NCBI RefSeq assembly: GCF_002483225.1
Contig: NZ_DLHL01000015.1
Span: 135,680 to 174,922, forward strand
DNA length: 39,243 nt
Source: Gemmatimonas sp. UBA7669
Lineage (GTDB): Bacteria; Gemmatimonadota; Gemmatimonadetes; Gemmatimonadales; Gemmatimonadaceae
Direction of reading: 5' to 3'
Part shown: piece by piece, positions 7,452 through 16,875 of the stretch
Position numbering within the stretch: position 1 is the first letter of the stretch
Layout of the letters: every line of letters begins with the position of its first letter
Notes under the pieces: model-generated
Told to the model about the DNA's origin: nothing
Databases searched by the model: none
The model's input: the letters and a program-made list of their open reading frames with translations, nothing else
Position numbers and translations under genes: made by a program

Positions 7452-7864
7452 ACGAGGGCTGCGCGATTGAGCAGCGCATCGGCCAGCGTGTAACGGTCGA
7501 GCACGCCAAGAAAAGCAGAGAGCGCTTCGTCCATCATGCCGGCCAACTGGCAGGCCGGCGCAATGGGACAACGAGATGTCTCACTATTGAAGCATTCAAC
7601 CAAGTCCAGATTGTCTTCCGTTTGCCGAATCACGGTCCCGAGTACAATATCGGCCGGAGCCTTCAGAAGCCGGACACCGCCATGCCGACCGCGCCGCGTT
7701 TCCACGTAGCCGAGGTCATGCAGCCGGTGCACCACTTTCATCAGGTGCTCGTGTGACATGCCCATCTGCACCGCAATGATGTTGATGGACACGACCTGGT
7801 CGGGCTGCAGTCCGAGTGCGAGCAGGCAGCGAAGCGCGTTGTCGCTGAATTGGGTGAGTCGCAT
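7424..7864 (-). CDS. nsrR: NsrR-like Rrf2 family nitric-oxide-sensing repressor
   Basis: Rrf2-family winged-helix repressor. In known NsrR proteins a [2Fe-2S] or [4Fe-4S] cluster is destroyed by NO, releasing DNA. The 146-residue product starts MRLTQFSDNALR, typical of NsrR. It contains the recognition region SHEHLMKVVHRLHDLGYVETRRGRHGG (in part at 38-63) and three cluster cysteines C91, C99 and C105 in the context ECF...CPIAPAC. The ATG at 7864 is chosen over an upstream TTG because the family begins with this sequence; no strong ribosome binding site is present. The gene is divergent from nosZ, and the motif at 7942-7966 lies between them, suggesting that it controls itself and the nos genes. 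Its ligand is inferred from the family. The exact cluster type cannot be read from sequence. Confidence 0.85.
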   Translation of the reverse strand: MRLTQFSDNALRCLLALGLQPDQVVSINIIAVQMGMSHEHLMKVVHRLHDLGYVETRRGRHGGVRLLKAPADIVLGTVIRQTEDNLDLVECFNSETSRCPIAPACQLAGMMDEALSAFLGVLDRYTLADALLNRAALVPLLRAARH

Positions 7865-7941
7865 GCACAGCAAGCTGCAACGCGCCCCCCCATCGCTCCT
7901 GTCAGGGAAATCCTGCCATGTCGCGGGAATTCTCCGACTTC

Positions 7942-7966
7942 AATCCGGTATTCGATATCCGAGATT
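7942..7966. promoter_or_regulatory. Putative NsrR operator, site 2, in the nsrR/nosZ divergent region
   Basis: This copy of AATCCGGTA-N6-ATCCGAGATT sits 77 nt before the nosZ start and 77 nt before the nsrR start, placed to act on both. The site can also be read as two direct units, ATCCGGTATTCG and ATCCGAGATTCG, 14 nt apart. The second copy at 5414-5438 argues for a regulon-type operator rather than chance. Confidence 0.55.
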
Positions 7967-8043
7967 CGTTCGTGCAGGACCGGTCGCCCATTGGGGGTGA
8001 CCGAGCCTTCCCCGCACCTCTCACTCCCTACGGGGGTTTCTCC

Positions 8044-10119
8044 ATGTCTGCTCCACGCCGCACCGGATGGATTGCCGCGTCGGCCGCCATTGTGGCCACG
8101 CTGGTTTACGGTTTTGCCTGTGCGCCGGCCAACCGGCCGGCGGGCACCATCGGCACCGGTGACGCTGCCAGCAAGGTGTACGTCGCGCCCGGGACGCACG
8201 ACGAGTTCTATGCGTTCCTTTCCGGCGGATTCAATGGCCAGGTCGGTGTGTACGGCCTGCCCTCGGGCCGTCTGCTCAAGATCATTCCGGTCTTCTCCCA
8301 GTTCGCCGAGAACGGCTACGGCTATTCGGAAGAAACGAAGCCGATGCTCGAGACCACGTTCGGCAACATCCCGTGGGATGACCTCCACCACACAGCGTTG
8401 TCGCAAACCAACGGCGAAGACGACGGGCGCTGGCTGTTTGTGAACGCCAACAACACGCCGCGTGTCGCGCGCGTGGACCTCGCCACCTTCGAGACCGACG
8501 AGATCCTCCAGATCCCGAACTCCGGTGGCAACCACGGCTCGCCGTTCATCACATCGAACAGTGAGTATGTACTGGCCTCGACGCGCTTCTCGGTGCCGAT
8601 TCCCCAGGCCGACGTGGCCATCGCCGACTACGCCAAGAGCTTCAAGGGTACCATCTCCTTCGTGAAGGCCGATCAGCCCGGCAAGATGGACGTGGCCTTC
8701 CAGCTGCTCGTGCCCGGCTACAACTACGACCTCGCGCGTGCCGGCAAGGGTCCGTCCAAGGACTGGGTGTTCTTCACTTCGTACAACTCGGAGCAGGCGT
8801 ACGAGAAGCTGGAAGTGAACGCATCGAAGGCCGACAAGGATTTCATCGCGGCCATCAACTGGAAGACGCTCGAGGCCTGCGTCGCGGGCGGCAAGGCGGA
8901 GACCTGGCCGGCGCAGTACATGCACAACACCATGGACCACGCCACGCGCACCGCGCAGAACGAGGTCAAGCAGTCGGTGAAGGTGCTCACGCCCACCACC
9001 TGCCCCAACTCGATCTACTTCCTGCCTACGCCCAAGTCGCCGCACGGCGCCGACGTGGACCCGAGCGGTGAGTACATCGTCGCCGGTGGCAAGTTGGCCA
9101 CGGTCATTCCCGTGCACTCGTTCACCAAGCTGCAGCAGGCCATCAAGGATCAGGCCTTTGAAACGACGATCGACGGCATCCCCGTGATCAAGTACGAAGC
9201 CATTCTCGCCGGTGAAGTGAAGGACCCGGGCCTTGGCCCCCTGCACACCGAGTTCGATGGCCAGGGCTATGCCTATACGTCGATGTTCATCTCCAGCGAA
9301 ATCGTGAAGTGGAAGCTGGGGACCTGGGAGATCGTCGACCGCGCGCCGACGTTCTACTCCATCGGCCACCTCATGATTCCCGGTGGTGCCACCACCAAGC
9401 CGTCCGGCAAGTACGTCGTCGCCCTCAACAAGATCACCAAGGACCGCTATCTGCCCACTGGCCCCGAGCTCACGCAGTCAGCGCAGATCTACGACATCTC
9501 GGGTGAGCGCATGAAACTGCTGCTCGACTTCCCGACGACAGGTGAGCCGCACTACGGCAACGCCATTGCCGCCGACAAGATCAAGCCCAACCAGAAGAAG
9601 TTCTTCACGCTCGCCGAGAACAAGCACCCGCAGGTCGTGCGGAACGAGAAGGAAACGGGCGTCAGCCGCAGTGGCAAGACGGTGCACGTGAAGATGGCCG
9701 CCATCCGCTCGCACTTCTCGCCGGACAATCTCGAGGGCGTGCAGGTGGGTGACACGGTGCTCTTCCACATCACCAACCTCGAGCAGGACTGGGATATCCC
9801 CCACGGCTTCGCGGTCATGGGCGCCACCAACGCGGAACTGCTCATCATGCCGGGTGAAACGCGCACACTGAAGTGGGTGCCGAAGACCGTGGGTGTGTAC
9901 CCGATGTACTGCACCGACTTCTGCTCGGCGCTGCACCAGGAAATGTCGGGCTACGTGCGGGTCTCGCCGGTTGGCTCGAGCGTGCCGCTCAAGGGCAACT
10001 CGGTCAAGGCGCAGGGTCAGGTAGCCCGTGCGGCAGCGCGCGGTGTGACGCTGCCCACACCGCCGAGTGGTGAAGGCGCGAATCCGCATGCGGGACACAG
10101 CATGCCGCAGCCGCGCTGA
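8044..10119 (+). CDS. nosZ: Nitrous-oxide reductase, clade II (Sec-dependent)
   Basis: Periplasmic multicopper enzyme reducing N2O to N2. The 691-residue product has a hydrophobic Sec-type leader (about 10-27) without a proper twin-arginine motif, as in clade II NosZ. The beta-propeller part carries DDLHH at 112-116 and other conserved histidines expected for the CuZ centre. The C-terminal cupredoxin domain carries the CuA motif C623-x3-C627-x3-H631-x2-M634. The ATG at 8044 follows GGGGG at 8032-8036. An in-frame upstream ATG at 7918 would run across the putative operator and lacks a signal, so it is rejected. The accessory genes nosL, nosD, nosF and nosY follow. nosR and nosX are absent, again fitting clade II. 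All key ligands seen are intact, so the enzyme is expected to be active. Confidence 0.97.
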   Translation: MSAPRRTGWIAASAAIVATLVYGFACAPANRPAGTIGTGDAASKVYVAPGTHDEFYAFLSGGFNGQVGVYGLPSGRLLKIIPVFSQFAENGYGYSEETKPMLETTFGNIPWDDLHHTALSQTNGEDDGRWLFVNANNTPRVARVDLATFETDEILQIPNSGGNHGSPFITSNSEYVLASTRFSVPIPQADVAIADYAKSFKGTISFVKADQPGKMDVAFQLLVPGYNYDLARAGKGPSKDWVFFTSYNSEQAYEKLEVNASKADKDFIAAINWKTLEACVAGGKAETWPAQYMHNTMDHATRTAQNEVKQSVKVLTPTTCPNSIYFLPTPKSPHGADVDPSGEYIVAGGKLATVIPVHSFTKLQQAIKDQAFETTIDGIPVIKYEAILAGEVKDPGLGPLHTEFDGQGYAYTSMFISSEIVKWKLGTWEIVDRAPTFYSIGHLMIPGGATTKPSGKYVVALNKITKDRYLPTGPELTQSAQIYDISGERMKLLLDFPTTGEPHYGNAIAADKIKPNQKKFFTLAENKHPQVVRNEKETGVSRSGKTVHVKMAAIRSHFSPDNLEGVQVGDTVLFHITNLEQDWDIPHGFAVMGATNAELLIMPGETRTLKWVPKTVGVYPMYCTDFCSALHQEMSGYVRVSPVGSSVPLKGNSVKAQGQVARAAARGVTLPTPPSGEGANPHAGHSMPQPR

Positions 10120-10235
10120 GACGCGCCGCGCCGAGAAGCGCCGCGCTGAAGCGGACCTCTCACTTTTCTCCCTTCAGGGACCCGGGTGCGGTGGTGCTCC
10201 AGACACCCCGCATCCGGCGCCCGGGTGACGATACA

Positions 10236-10817
10236 ATGGTTTCCCAGCGTTCCCGTGTTCTCTTTGCCATCGCCGCACTCGCGCTGGGCGCGGCCGTGCT
10301 CTTTCCCCTCTGGCGCGTCTCGCTGACCGCGCCGCAGTACCCCGAAGGGCTGGGCATGTACATCTGGGCCCATACAGTGGCCGGAATCAGCCCAAACGAC
10401 TTGCAGAACATCAACGGCCTCAATCACTACATCGGCATGAAGGCCATCGTGCCCGAGTCGATTCCCGAACTCAAGGTCATGCGGCCCGGTATTCTGGCCA
10501 TGGCGGCACTTGGACTGTTCGTGGCCTTCACCGGCCGACTGCGCTACATGCGCTGGTGGACCGGCGTGCTCGTGCTGTCCGCCATTGTCGGCCTCGTGGA
10601 CTTCTGGCGCTGGGAGTACGACTACGGACACGATCTCGATCTCGAAAACGCGCCCATCAAGGTACCGGGCATGACCTATCAGCCGCCGCTCATCGGCAGC
10701 AAGAACCTGCTCAACTTCACGGCCACGTCGCTCCCGGCAACGGGTGGCCTGCTGGCCATCGGCGCGGTGCTGCTCTCGCTTGGTGTCGCCACGCGTGCGC
10801 GTCGGGTGACCGCATGA
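10236..10817 (+). CDS. nos-cluster polytopic membrane protein, unknown function
   Basis: The 193-residue product has an N-terminal membrane segment (about 8-25), two further helices near residues 85-125 and a C-terminal helix, giving about four spans. A longer extracytoplasmic stretch contains INGLNHYIGMKAIVPES and another contains DFWRWEYDYGHDLD. These conserved polar and His-rich stretches between helices could bind a metal. Proteins of this kind lie beside nosZ in several clade II clusters, and it may correspond to the membrane protein called NosB in some of them; I could not verify that. The ATG at 10236 is preferred over a GTG at 10191 because it gives a compact N-terminus before the first helix. 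The stop overlaps the nosL start (ATGA). A role in N2O respiration is inferred from position. Confidence 0.7.
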   Translation: MVSQRSRVLFAIAALALGAAVLFPLWRVSLTAPQYPEGLGMYIWAHTVAGISPNDLQNINGLNHYIGMKAIVPESIPELKVMRPGILAMAALGLFVAFTGRLRYMRWWTGVLVLSAIVGLVDFWRWEYDYGHDLDLENAPIKVPGMTYQPPLIGSKNLLNFTATSLPATGGLLAIGAVLLSLGVATRARRVTA

Positions 10818-11386
10818 CCTCCACCCTGTCGCGCCGCGACGTGCTTTCAACGATGGCCTCCACGATGGCCTGGCTCGCTGTAGGCGGGCTTGGCCTCTCC
10901 ACCATGGCCTGCACCGCCAGCCCACGACCTCTGGTGCCCGGTGAGGACAGCTGCGCCTTCTGCCGTATGACGATCGACGATGCACGATTCGGCGCGCTGG
11001 TCGTGACCGCCAAGGGGCGCCTTGAGACGTTTGACTCCATCGAGTGCGCGGCCGCCTATGTGCAGGGCCTGGCTGACAGCGAACCGCCGCGCACGGTGTG
11101 GGTGGCCGACTTCTCGGCGCCGGCGCGATGGGTGGACGCCACGCGCGCGGTGTACCTGCATGGCAGTCGACTGCGCTCCCCCATGGGCCGTGAGCTCGTG
11201 GCATTCGCGGCCGATGCCGACACCACCACGCTCCTGGCCGAACATGGCGGCACGCTGACCACCTGGTCGGGTGTCCGCGCCCTGGTGTCCGACCCGGTGG
11301 CCGGTTTCCGGCCCACGGCTGGTCCGTCCCCGCAGCGCGATACGGCTGCCGATACCGCAGCCCGTGCCAGCGCGCATGCGCACTGA
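10814..11386 (+). CDS. nosL: NosL-type copper chaperone lipoprotein
   Basis: Periplasmic Cu(I)-binding protein thought to deliver copper for NosZ assembly. The 190-residue product starts with a twin-arginine-like leader (SRRDVL), a hydrophobic segment, and a possible lipidation Cys in STMAC. The mature part begins with the CAFCRM motif, the counterpart of the NosL CxxC-M copper site, followed by a NosL-like domain to about residue 150. A low-complexity Ala/Thr tail ends in HAH, which could also contact metal. It overlaps the preceding gene by 4 bp and nosD by 11 bp, so it sits firmly in the nos operon. The C-terminal tail beyond the domain is unusual in length. Assignment rests on motif and context together. 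Confidence 0.85.
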   Translation: MTSTLSRRDVLSTMASTMAWLAVGGLGLSTMACTASPRPLVPGEDSCAFCRMTIDDARFGALVVTAKGRLETFDSIECAAAYVQGLADSEPPRTVWVADFSAPARWVDATRAVYLHGSRLRSPMGRELVAFAADADTTTLLAEHGGTLTTWSGVRALVSDPVAGFRPTAGPSPQRDTAADTAARASAHAH

Positions 11387-12655
11387 CTGGCGCAGTTCGG
11401 CAACGGCCACGCTGCTGATGCTGTCCATGCTCGGCGCGTCGTCCAGCATCGGCCACGCGCAGAGTGACACGATTGTCGTCTCCGCAGATGGCGAGGCGGG
11501 CACGGTGACACGACTCAGCGACGCGGTGGCGCGTGTGCCGCGGTACGGCGTGGTGCGAGTGCGCGCCGGTATCTACAGGGAGCCCACCGTCATCGTCCGT
11601 CAGCCGCTCACACTCGTGGGTGACAGCGGGGCGGTACTCGACGGCGAGGGGCAGCGCGAGCTGCTGGTGGTCGGCGCCGACTCGGTCACGGTGCGAGGCC
11701 TCACGTTTCGCAACACCGGGACCAGTCAGGCCACCGATCGGGCGGCGCTGCGTTTCGTGGAAGCCGCCGGATGTCTGGTGGAGTACAATCGCTTCGAGAA
11801 CACACTGTTCGGCATCTATTTGCAGCGCGCGAGCGCCTGCCTCGTGCGGCGCAACGTGCTGCAGGGCATGGCCGGATCGCAGACCGTCACCGGGAACGGC
11901 CTGCACAGCTGGTCGAGCCGCGACGTCGTCTTTGAAGACAACGTCATCGACGGTCACCGGGACGGCATCTACTTCGAGTTCACCGTGGGTGGTGTGGCGC
12001 GGCGCAACATCAGCCGCCACAGCCGCCGCTACGGGCTGCACTTCATGTTCTCCGACAGTTGTCGCTACGAGAACAACACCTTCCTGGCCAACGAATCGGG
12101 CGTGGCGGTGATGTACGCCAAGTACGTCAGCATGATCGGCAATCGCTTCGAGCGCAATCGCGGCAGTGCGGCCTACGGCGTGCTGCTCAAGGAAATCAGC
12201 GACAGCGAACTGCGTGGCAACGTGTTTGTGGAGAACTCCATCGGCCTGCACCTCGAAGGGGCCAACCGCAACCGGATTGCGGACAACGACTTCGTCCGCA
12301 ATGGCTGGGGCGTACGCATCATGGCTGATGCCCAGGAGAATGTGCTGCGTGGCAATCTCTTCTCCGGCAATGTGTTTGACGTGGGCACCAACAGTCGACT
12401 CAACTTCAGCACCTTCACCGGCAACTGGTGGGACCGCTATCGCGGCTACGACCTCGATCGCGACGGCCGTGGTGACGTGGCCCACCGTCCTGTGCGACTC
12501 TTTGCGTTGCTGGTCGAGCAGTCCCCCGCGGCACTGGTGCTGGTGCGCAGCCTGCTGGTGGATGTACTCGATGTGGCGGAACGCGTGGTGCCCACACTGA
12601 CGCCGGAAACTCTGCGTGATGAGGCCCCGCTGATGCGGGCGCCGAGGACCGTGCG

Positions 12656-12659
<4 letters not shown>
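11376..12659 (+). CDS. nosD: NosD, periplasmic copper-site maturation protein
   Basis: Right-handed parallel beta-helix protein that works with the NosFY transporter to build the CuZ site of NosZ. The 427-residue product has a Sec signal peptide ending near GHAQ (about residue 29), then tandem beta-helix repeats visible as recurring N-x-F/I and G-V-x-L patterns from about residue 50 to 350. NosD-typical stretches include YGLHFMFSDSCRYENN and a C-terminal TGNWWDRYRGYDLDRDG. The ATG at 11376 is chosen because it gives the signal peptide; it overlaps the end of nosL by 11 bp. The stop overlaps the nosF start by 4 bp. The protein's length matches the family. Assignment is confident. Confidence 0.93.
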
Positions 12660-13428
<769 letters not shown>

Positions 13429-13432
<4 letters not shown>

Positions 13433-14244
13433 GTGCCGTGGCCATGGCGTCACCGTCGGTGGTGGGCACGGTCCTGCGTCATGAGTGGCGCAGCGTCCTG
13501 CGCAATCGTGGCGTGCTGGTCTTTGGCGTGGGTACGCTGCTCCTCACGGAAATCGTGCTGCGCCTTACCGGATCGGCGCCCCGCGCACTCAGTGCCCTGC
13601 TCAACCTGGTGCTGCTGGTGGTGCCGCTCGTGACCACCATGGCCGGCATCATCAGCTGGCATGCGTCGCGTGAGTTCAACGAACTGCTGCTCACCCAACC
13701 GGTACGCCGCCGCTCACTGTTCGTGGCGCTCTACCTCGCACTGGTGCTGCCGCTGGCCGTGGTGTTCGCCCTTGGCCTCCTGCTCCCCATGGCCTGGCAT
13801 CGGGTCATCGGTCCCGAAACGAGTGGCCTCCTGTTGTCCACGGTCGGCGGTGGCGTCGCGCTTACGTTCGTTTTCGGGGGCCTGGCCTTGCTCATCGGCA
13901 TTCGTGTCGACGACCGGCTGCGCTCGGTCATGACGGGCCTCATGCTGTGGCTGCTGCTCACCGTTGGCTACGACGCGCTGGTGTTGATCGTCTCCACCAC
14001 GATGGCCGACTATCCGCTCGAGCGGCCGATGCTGGCGCTCATGCTTGGCAATCCGGTCGATCTCGCCCGCAGTGTCATCATCCTGCAGAGTGACACGGCA
14101 GCCCTCATGGGCTACACCGGCGCCGTCATGCAGCGATTCCTCGGGTCGGCCGTCGGCACGGCCGCGGCCGCTCTGGGCCTTCTGGCCTGGATTGTGTTGC
14201 CGATGCTTGTCGCGCGCCGCAGTTTCGAACGACGCGACTTCTGA
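13429..14244 (+). CDS. nosY: NosY, ABC transporter permease subunit
   Basis: Inner-membrane partner of NosF. The 271-residue product has about six hydrophobic helices with the ABC-2 permease layout. An N-terminal cytoplasmic part VLRHEWRSVLRNRGVL comes first, and ISWHASREFNELLLTQPVRRR follows the second helix, a pattern shared with NosY proteins. A positively charged C-terminus (ARRSFERRDF) lies in the cytoplasm. Its start overlaps nosF by 4 bp. The gene for a cytochrome c lipoprotein follows 42 bp downstream. Function is inferred from family and operon position; both agree. Confidence 0.92.
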
Positions 14245-14286
14245 TCCGTGTTTTCCCCACCCACCACCATTTCACGGAGTCCTGCC

Positions 14287-14736
14287 ATGATGCGTATGTC
14301 CCGGATGCTGCTGCCCGCCGGAATCGCCGTTGCCACCTTGATTGCCGCCTGTGGTGGCGGCGAAGCGGCGAAGGAACAGGAAGGCGACGACAAGGACGAC
14401 GCCACACCGGCTGTTGCCGTGTCGTTTGATCCTTCCACCATCACCGACGCCGAGCTCGCGCTCGGCGACTCGATCTTTCACGGCCTGATCGGTGCCACAT
14501 CCTGTCAGTCCTGCCACGGCGCGGGCGGCGTGAATGGAGCGGCGGCGCCGAGCCTGGTGGACGACAAGTGGCTGCACAGCGACGGCAGCTTCGAGGGCAT
14601 TCACAAGACCATCGCCTCAGGCGTGATGACGCCCAAGGAATTCTCTGGTGTCATGCCGCCGTTCGGCGGTGCGCCCCTCGACGCGGCCAAGCACAGAGCC
14701 GTAGCGGCGTACGTGTACAAGATCAGTCACAAGTAG
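14287..14736 (+). CDS. Lipoprotein monoheme cytochrome c, likely electron donor to NosZ
   Basis: The 149-residue protein has a signal peptide ending in the lipobox LIAAC (Cys22). An acidic linker rich in Glu, Asp and Lys follows to about residue 45, then a class I cytochrome c domain with heme motif C73-Q-S-C76-H77 and a likely axial Met in SGVMPPFGG. The ATG at 14287 has GGAG at 14276-14279, so an upstream GTG at 14248 is not needed. As the last gene of the nos run it probably carries electrons from the quinol pool side to the CuA centre of NosZ, a role taken by cytochromes c in clade II systems. That role is inference; the heme site itself is directly visible. Confidence 0.88.
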   Translation: MMRMSRMLLPAGIAVATLIAACGGGEAAKEQEGDDKDDATPAVAVSFDPSTITDAELALGDSIFHGLIGATSCQSCHGAGGVNGAAAPSLVDDKWLHSDGSFEGIHKTIASGVMTPKEFSGVMPPFGGAPLDAAKHRAVAAYVYKISHK

Positions 14737-14805
14737 GCGCAGTTCGTCCATCTTTCGTCAGGCCATCGAGACTCGAGATGTGCGAGTTGCGAGTCGAGAG
14801 CATGG

Positions 14806-14967
14806 GACTGAAATAGAGGGATGGGAGACCAGCAACCAATGATGTGAGAGACCCGAATCTCGGCGGCCAGGACCGCAGTTGTGGTTGACCGCAACCGCAG
14901 TCCTGGCAGCACACGATCGGGATTCTCACATCATTGGTTGCTGGTCTCCCATCCCTCTATTTCAGTC
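14806..14967. repeat. 162-nt near-perfect palindrome between convergent genes
   Basis: Two outer arms of 44 bp (14806-14849 and 14924-14967) are exact reverse complements. The inner 37 bp on each side still pair in most positions, including GCCAGGAC/GTCCTGGC-type segments, and the centre is TTGACC near 14886. No base offset is needed, so the whole block is one inverted repeat. It lies between the 3' ends of the cytochrome c gene and the convergent glycosyltransferase gene. Before it, at about 14768-14798, CGAGTTGCGAGTCGAG-like small repeats occur, and after it come CCATCCC units. No coding frame or transposase is present. Confidence 0.9.
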
Positions 14968-15005
14968 TCATCCTCTCACCATCCCACCATCCCATCTCAC
15001 AGCCC

Positions 15006-16229
15006 TCAAGTCCCAACGCCCGAAGCAGTCGCAGACAGCGGCTCGTACTTCCGGCCGCGCCAGGCCGTGGGCGTCTTCAGCGTGCTCTGCGTCAGCCGCC
15101 ACGCCGCCGCGGCATCCGCCAGCCACGAGGCCCAATACGACAGGCCACGGGTGCCGTAGCTGCCGCGCAGCGCCCACAGCATGAACCACCTGAGGCTCTG
15201 CGCCACCGCATTCACAATCAGCAGGCCCGTTCCCACGCGCGACGCCAGATCGGAACCGGTGGGACTCCACACCCCAGCGCGCCAGGTCACCAACAGGGCC
15301 AGCAGAATCGTCAGAGGCAGCGCTTGCACCAGCCATACCAGACAGACATCGAACCAGCGCAGCCACCAGCCGGTGGCGTCCTTGAGATCAAAGCTGCGTC
15401 CCCACTCACGCCACATCTCGCCCAGCGAGCGATAGGCGCTCACCTGAATGAGACGCGAGCCATCGAGAAAACCCACGCGCGCGCCATGACGCGCCAGATG
15501 CCGCGCCAGCGTCACATCGTCGGAGAATGAGGCCCGGGCCGGCGCGTAGCCGCCATGTTGCAGCAGCAACTCACGTCGCGCGAGAAAGCACTGGCCATTG
15601 GCCAGCACGCGATCGGGCGGTGGCTGCGTGGCGCCAGCCGCGCCGCAGCGATACACCAGGGTCACCAGCATGGCCGGTTGCACAAAACGCTCAGCCGCTG
15701 TCTGCCCAATGAACTGCGGCGCGAAGCTGGCCACATCGTAGCCATCCTGCTCGGCCGCATCCACCACGGCGCCCACCATGCCCGGGGCCGGCACCGTGTC
15801 GGCATCGATGCCCAGAACCCAGGTGCCGCGTGCCTCGCGCAGACCACTCTCCAACGCCCACACCTTCCCCACCCAACCCTGCGGTAACGGGTCGTCGGTG
15901 ATGAGCCGGATACGCGGATCGCGCGCCGCGGCCGCCTGCACCAGCTCGCGTGTGCCGTCGGTGGATCGACTGTCCACCACCAGCACCTCGAGCAGCGGCG
16001 CGGTCTGCTGCATCAGCCCTTCGAGACACGGCCCCACGCGATGCGCCTCGTTGAGCGTGGTGACCATCACACTCACCGTGGTGTCGTCGCGCGGCGACAG
16101 ACGTGGCGGCAGCGGCGGCCGCCGAGTGCGCCCGGGCAGCAGCCGGAGTGTGAGCACACTCAGCAGCACGGCCTGCACGAACAGCAGGCCAAGACCAAAC
16201 AGGACGCCGGGCGACACGGAAGGCAGCAT
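15006..16229 (-). CDS. Family 2 glycosyltransferase, membrane-associated
   Basis: The 407-residue product starts with a hydrophobic helix (about 8-30). A GT-A domain follows with VSVMVTTLNEAHRVG, VLVVDSRSTDGT, and the metal/nucleotide-sugar motif DAD at 142-144, then FSDDVTLARHL downstream. Three or four hydrophobic segments near the C-terminus anchor it in the membrane. This layout resembles carotenoid or hopanoid glycosyltransferases of the CrtQ/CruC type, but I cannot assign a substrate. The ATG at 16229 is chosen because it lies just before the first helix; an upstream frame to 16340 adds a non-conserved tail. It is divergent from the DUF4442 gene with 152 bp between them. Family is sure, acceptor unknown. 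Confidence 0.83.
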   Translation of the reverse strand: MLPSVSPGVLFGLGLLFVQAVLLSVLTLRLLPGRTRRPPLPPRLSPRDDTTVSVMVTTLNEAHRVGPCLEGLMQQTAPLLEVLVVDSRSTDGTRELVQAAAARDPRIRLITDDPLPQGWVGKVWALESGLREARGTWVLGIDADTVPAPGMVGAVVDAAEQDGYDVASFAPQFIGQTAAERFVQPAMLVTLVYRCGAAGATQPPPDRVLANGQCFLARRELLLQHGGYAPARASFSDDVTLARHLARHGARVGFLDGSRLIQVSAYRSLGEMWREWGRSFDLKDATGWWLRWFDVCLVWLVQALPLTILLALLVTWRAGVWSPTGSDLASRVGTGLLIVNAVAQSLRWFMLWALRGSYGTRGLSYWASWLADAAAAWRLTQSTLKTPTAWRGRKYEPLSATASGVGT

Positions 16230-16381
16230 GCGCGGAAAACGGGGAGTCTGCAGAAAGTTTGCAGGGACCTGCAGTGGTCGAGCGGTGACAGATCGGGAGT
16301 GGCCGCCAGAACAGCGGCCAGCCACTCCCTGCCTGACCAATGGAAGGTGGCGCCCCGGCGGTTCCGGGGATAGGCTCTCAC

Positions 16382-16873
16382 ATGACTTCTGCTCCGGAAT
16401 CGCTGGGTCAGCGGCTGCTCGCCAACTGGGCGCGCGTGCACCGCTGGCCGCTCGGCAAACAGCTTTTCAGCTGGGCCGTGGGACGTATGGCGCCCTATAC
16501 GGGCACGGTGGGCGGGGTGTACACCGAGGTCCGGCCGGGCTTTGCGCAGGTCGAGCTGCGCGATCGCCAACGGGTGCGCAACCATCTCCGCTCCGTTCAC
16601 GCCGTGGCGCTCGTCAACCTGGCCGAGATGACCAGCGGTGTCGCCCTGCTCACTGCTCTGCCGCGCGGGGTGCGAGGCATCGTGTCTTCGCTGGACATTC
16701 GCTATCTCAAGAAGGCGCGCGGCACACTCACCTGCTCCTGCACGGCCAGCGCCCCCGATGTCATCGACACACCACGCGACCATCCCGTCACGGCCGTCAT
16801 TCGTGATGGAGCCGGCGATGTCGTGGCCGAATGCACGGTGCACTGGCGTCTCTCGCCACTGGACGTGTCGTGA
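16382..16873 (+). CDS. DUF4442 hotdog-fold thioesterase-like protein
   Basis: The 163-residue protein shows the DUF4442/PaaI-like pattern. An N-terminal helix precedes a beta-rich core with VELRDRQRVRNHLRSVHAVAL, then the central helix VALVNLAEMTSG, and strands around SLDIRYLKKARGTL. Members of this group are predicted acyl-CoA thioesterases with a dimeric hotdog fold; few have been tested. The conserved NH...H region before the central helix is present. The stop lies 2 bp before the ATG of the downstream flavoprotein gene, so the two are probably co-transcribed, suggesting a shared role in fatty-acid or nitro-compound handling that I cannot specify. Confidence 0.8.
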   Translation: MTSAPESLGQRLLANWARVHRWPLGKQLFSWAVGRMAPYTGTVGGVYTEVRPGFAQVELRDRQRVRNHLRSVHAVALVNLAEMTSGVALLTALPRGVRGIVSSLDIRYLKKARGTLTCSCTASAPDVIDTPRDHPVTAVIRDGAGDVVAECTVHWRLSPLDVS

Positions 16874-16875
16874 AC

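Noticed and set aside
7918..8043. Upstream ATG extending nosZ by 42 residues
   Set aside because: It would cross the putative operator and place a non-hydrophobic stretch before the signal peptide; the ATG at 8044 has a G-rich ribosome binding site.
14248..14286. GTG start upstream of the cytochrome c gene
   Set aside because: It would remove the clean lipoprotein signal; the ATG at 14287 has a GGAG ribosome binding site at good spacing.
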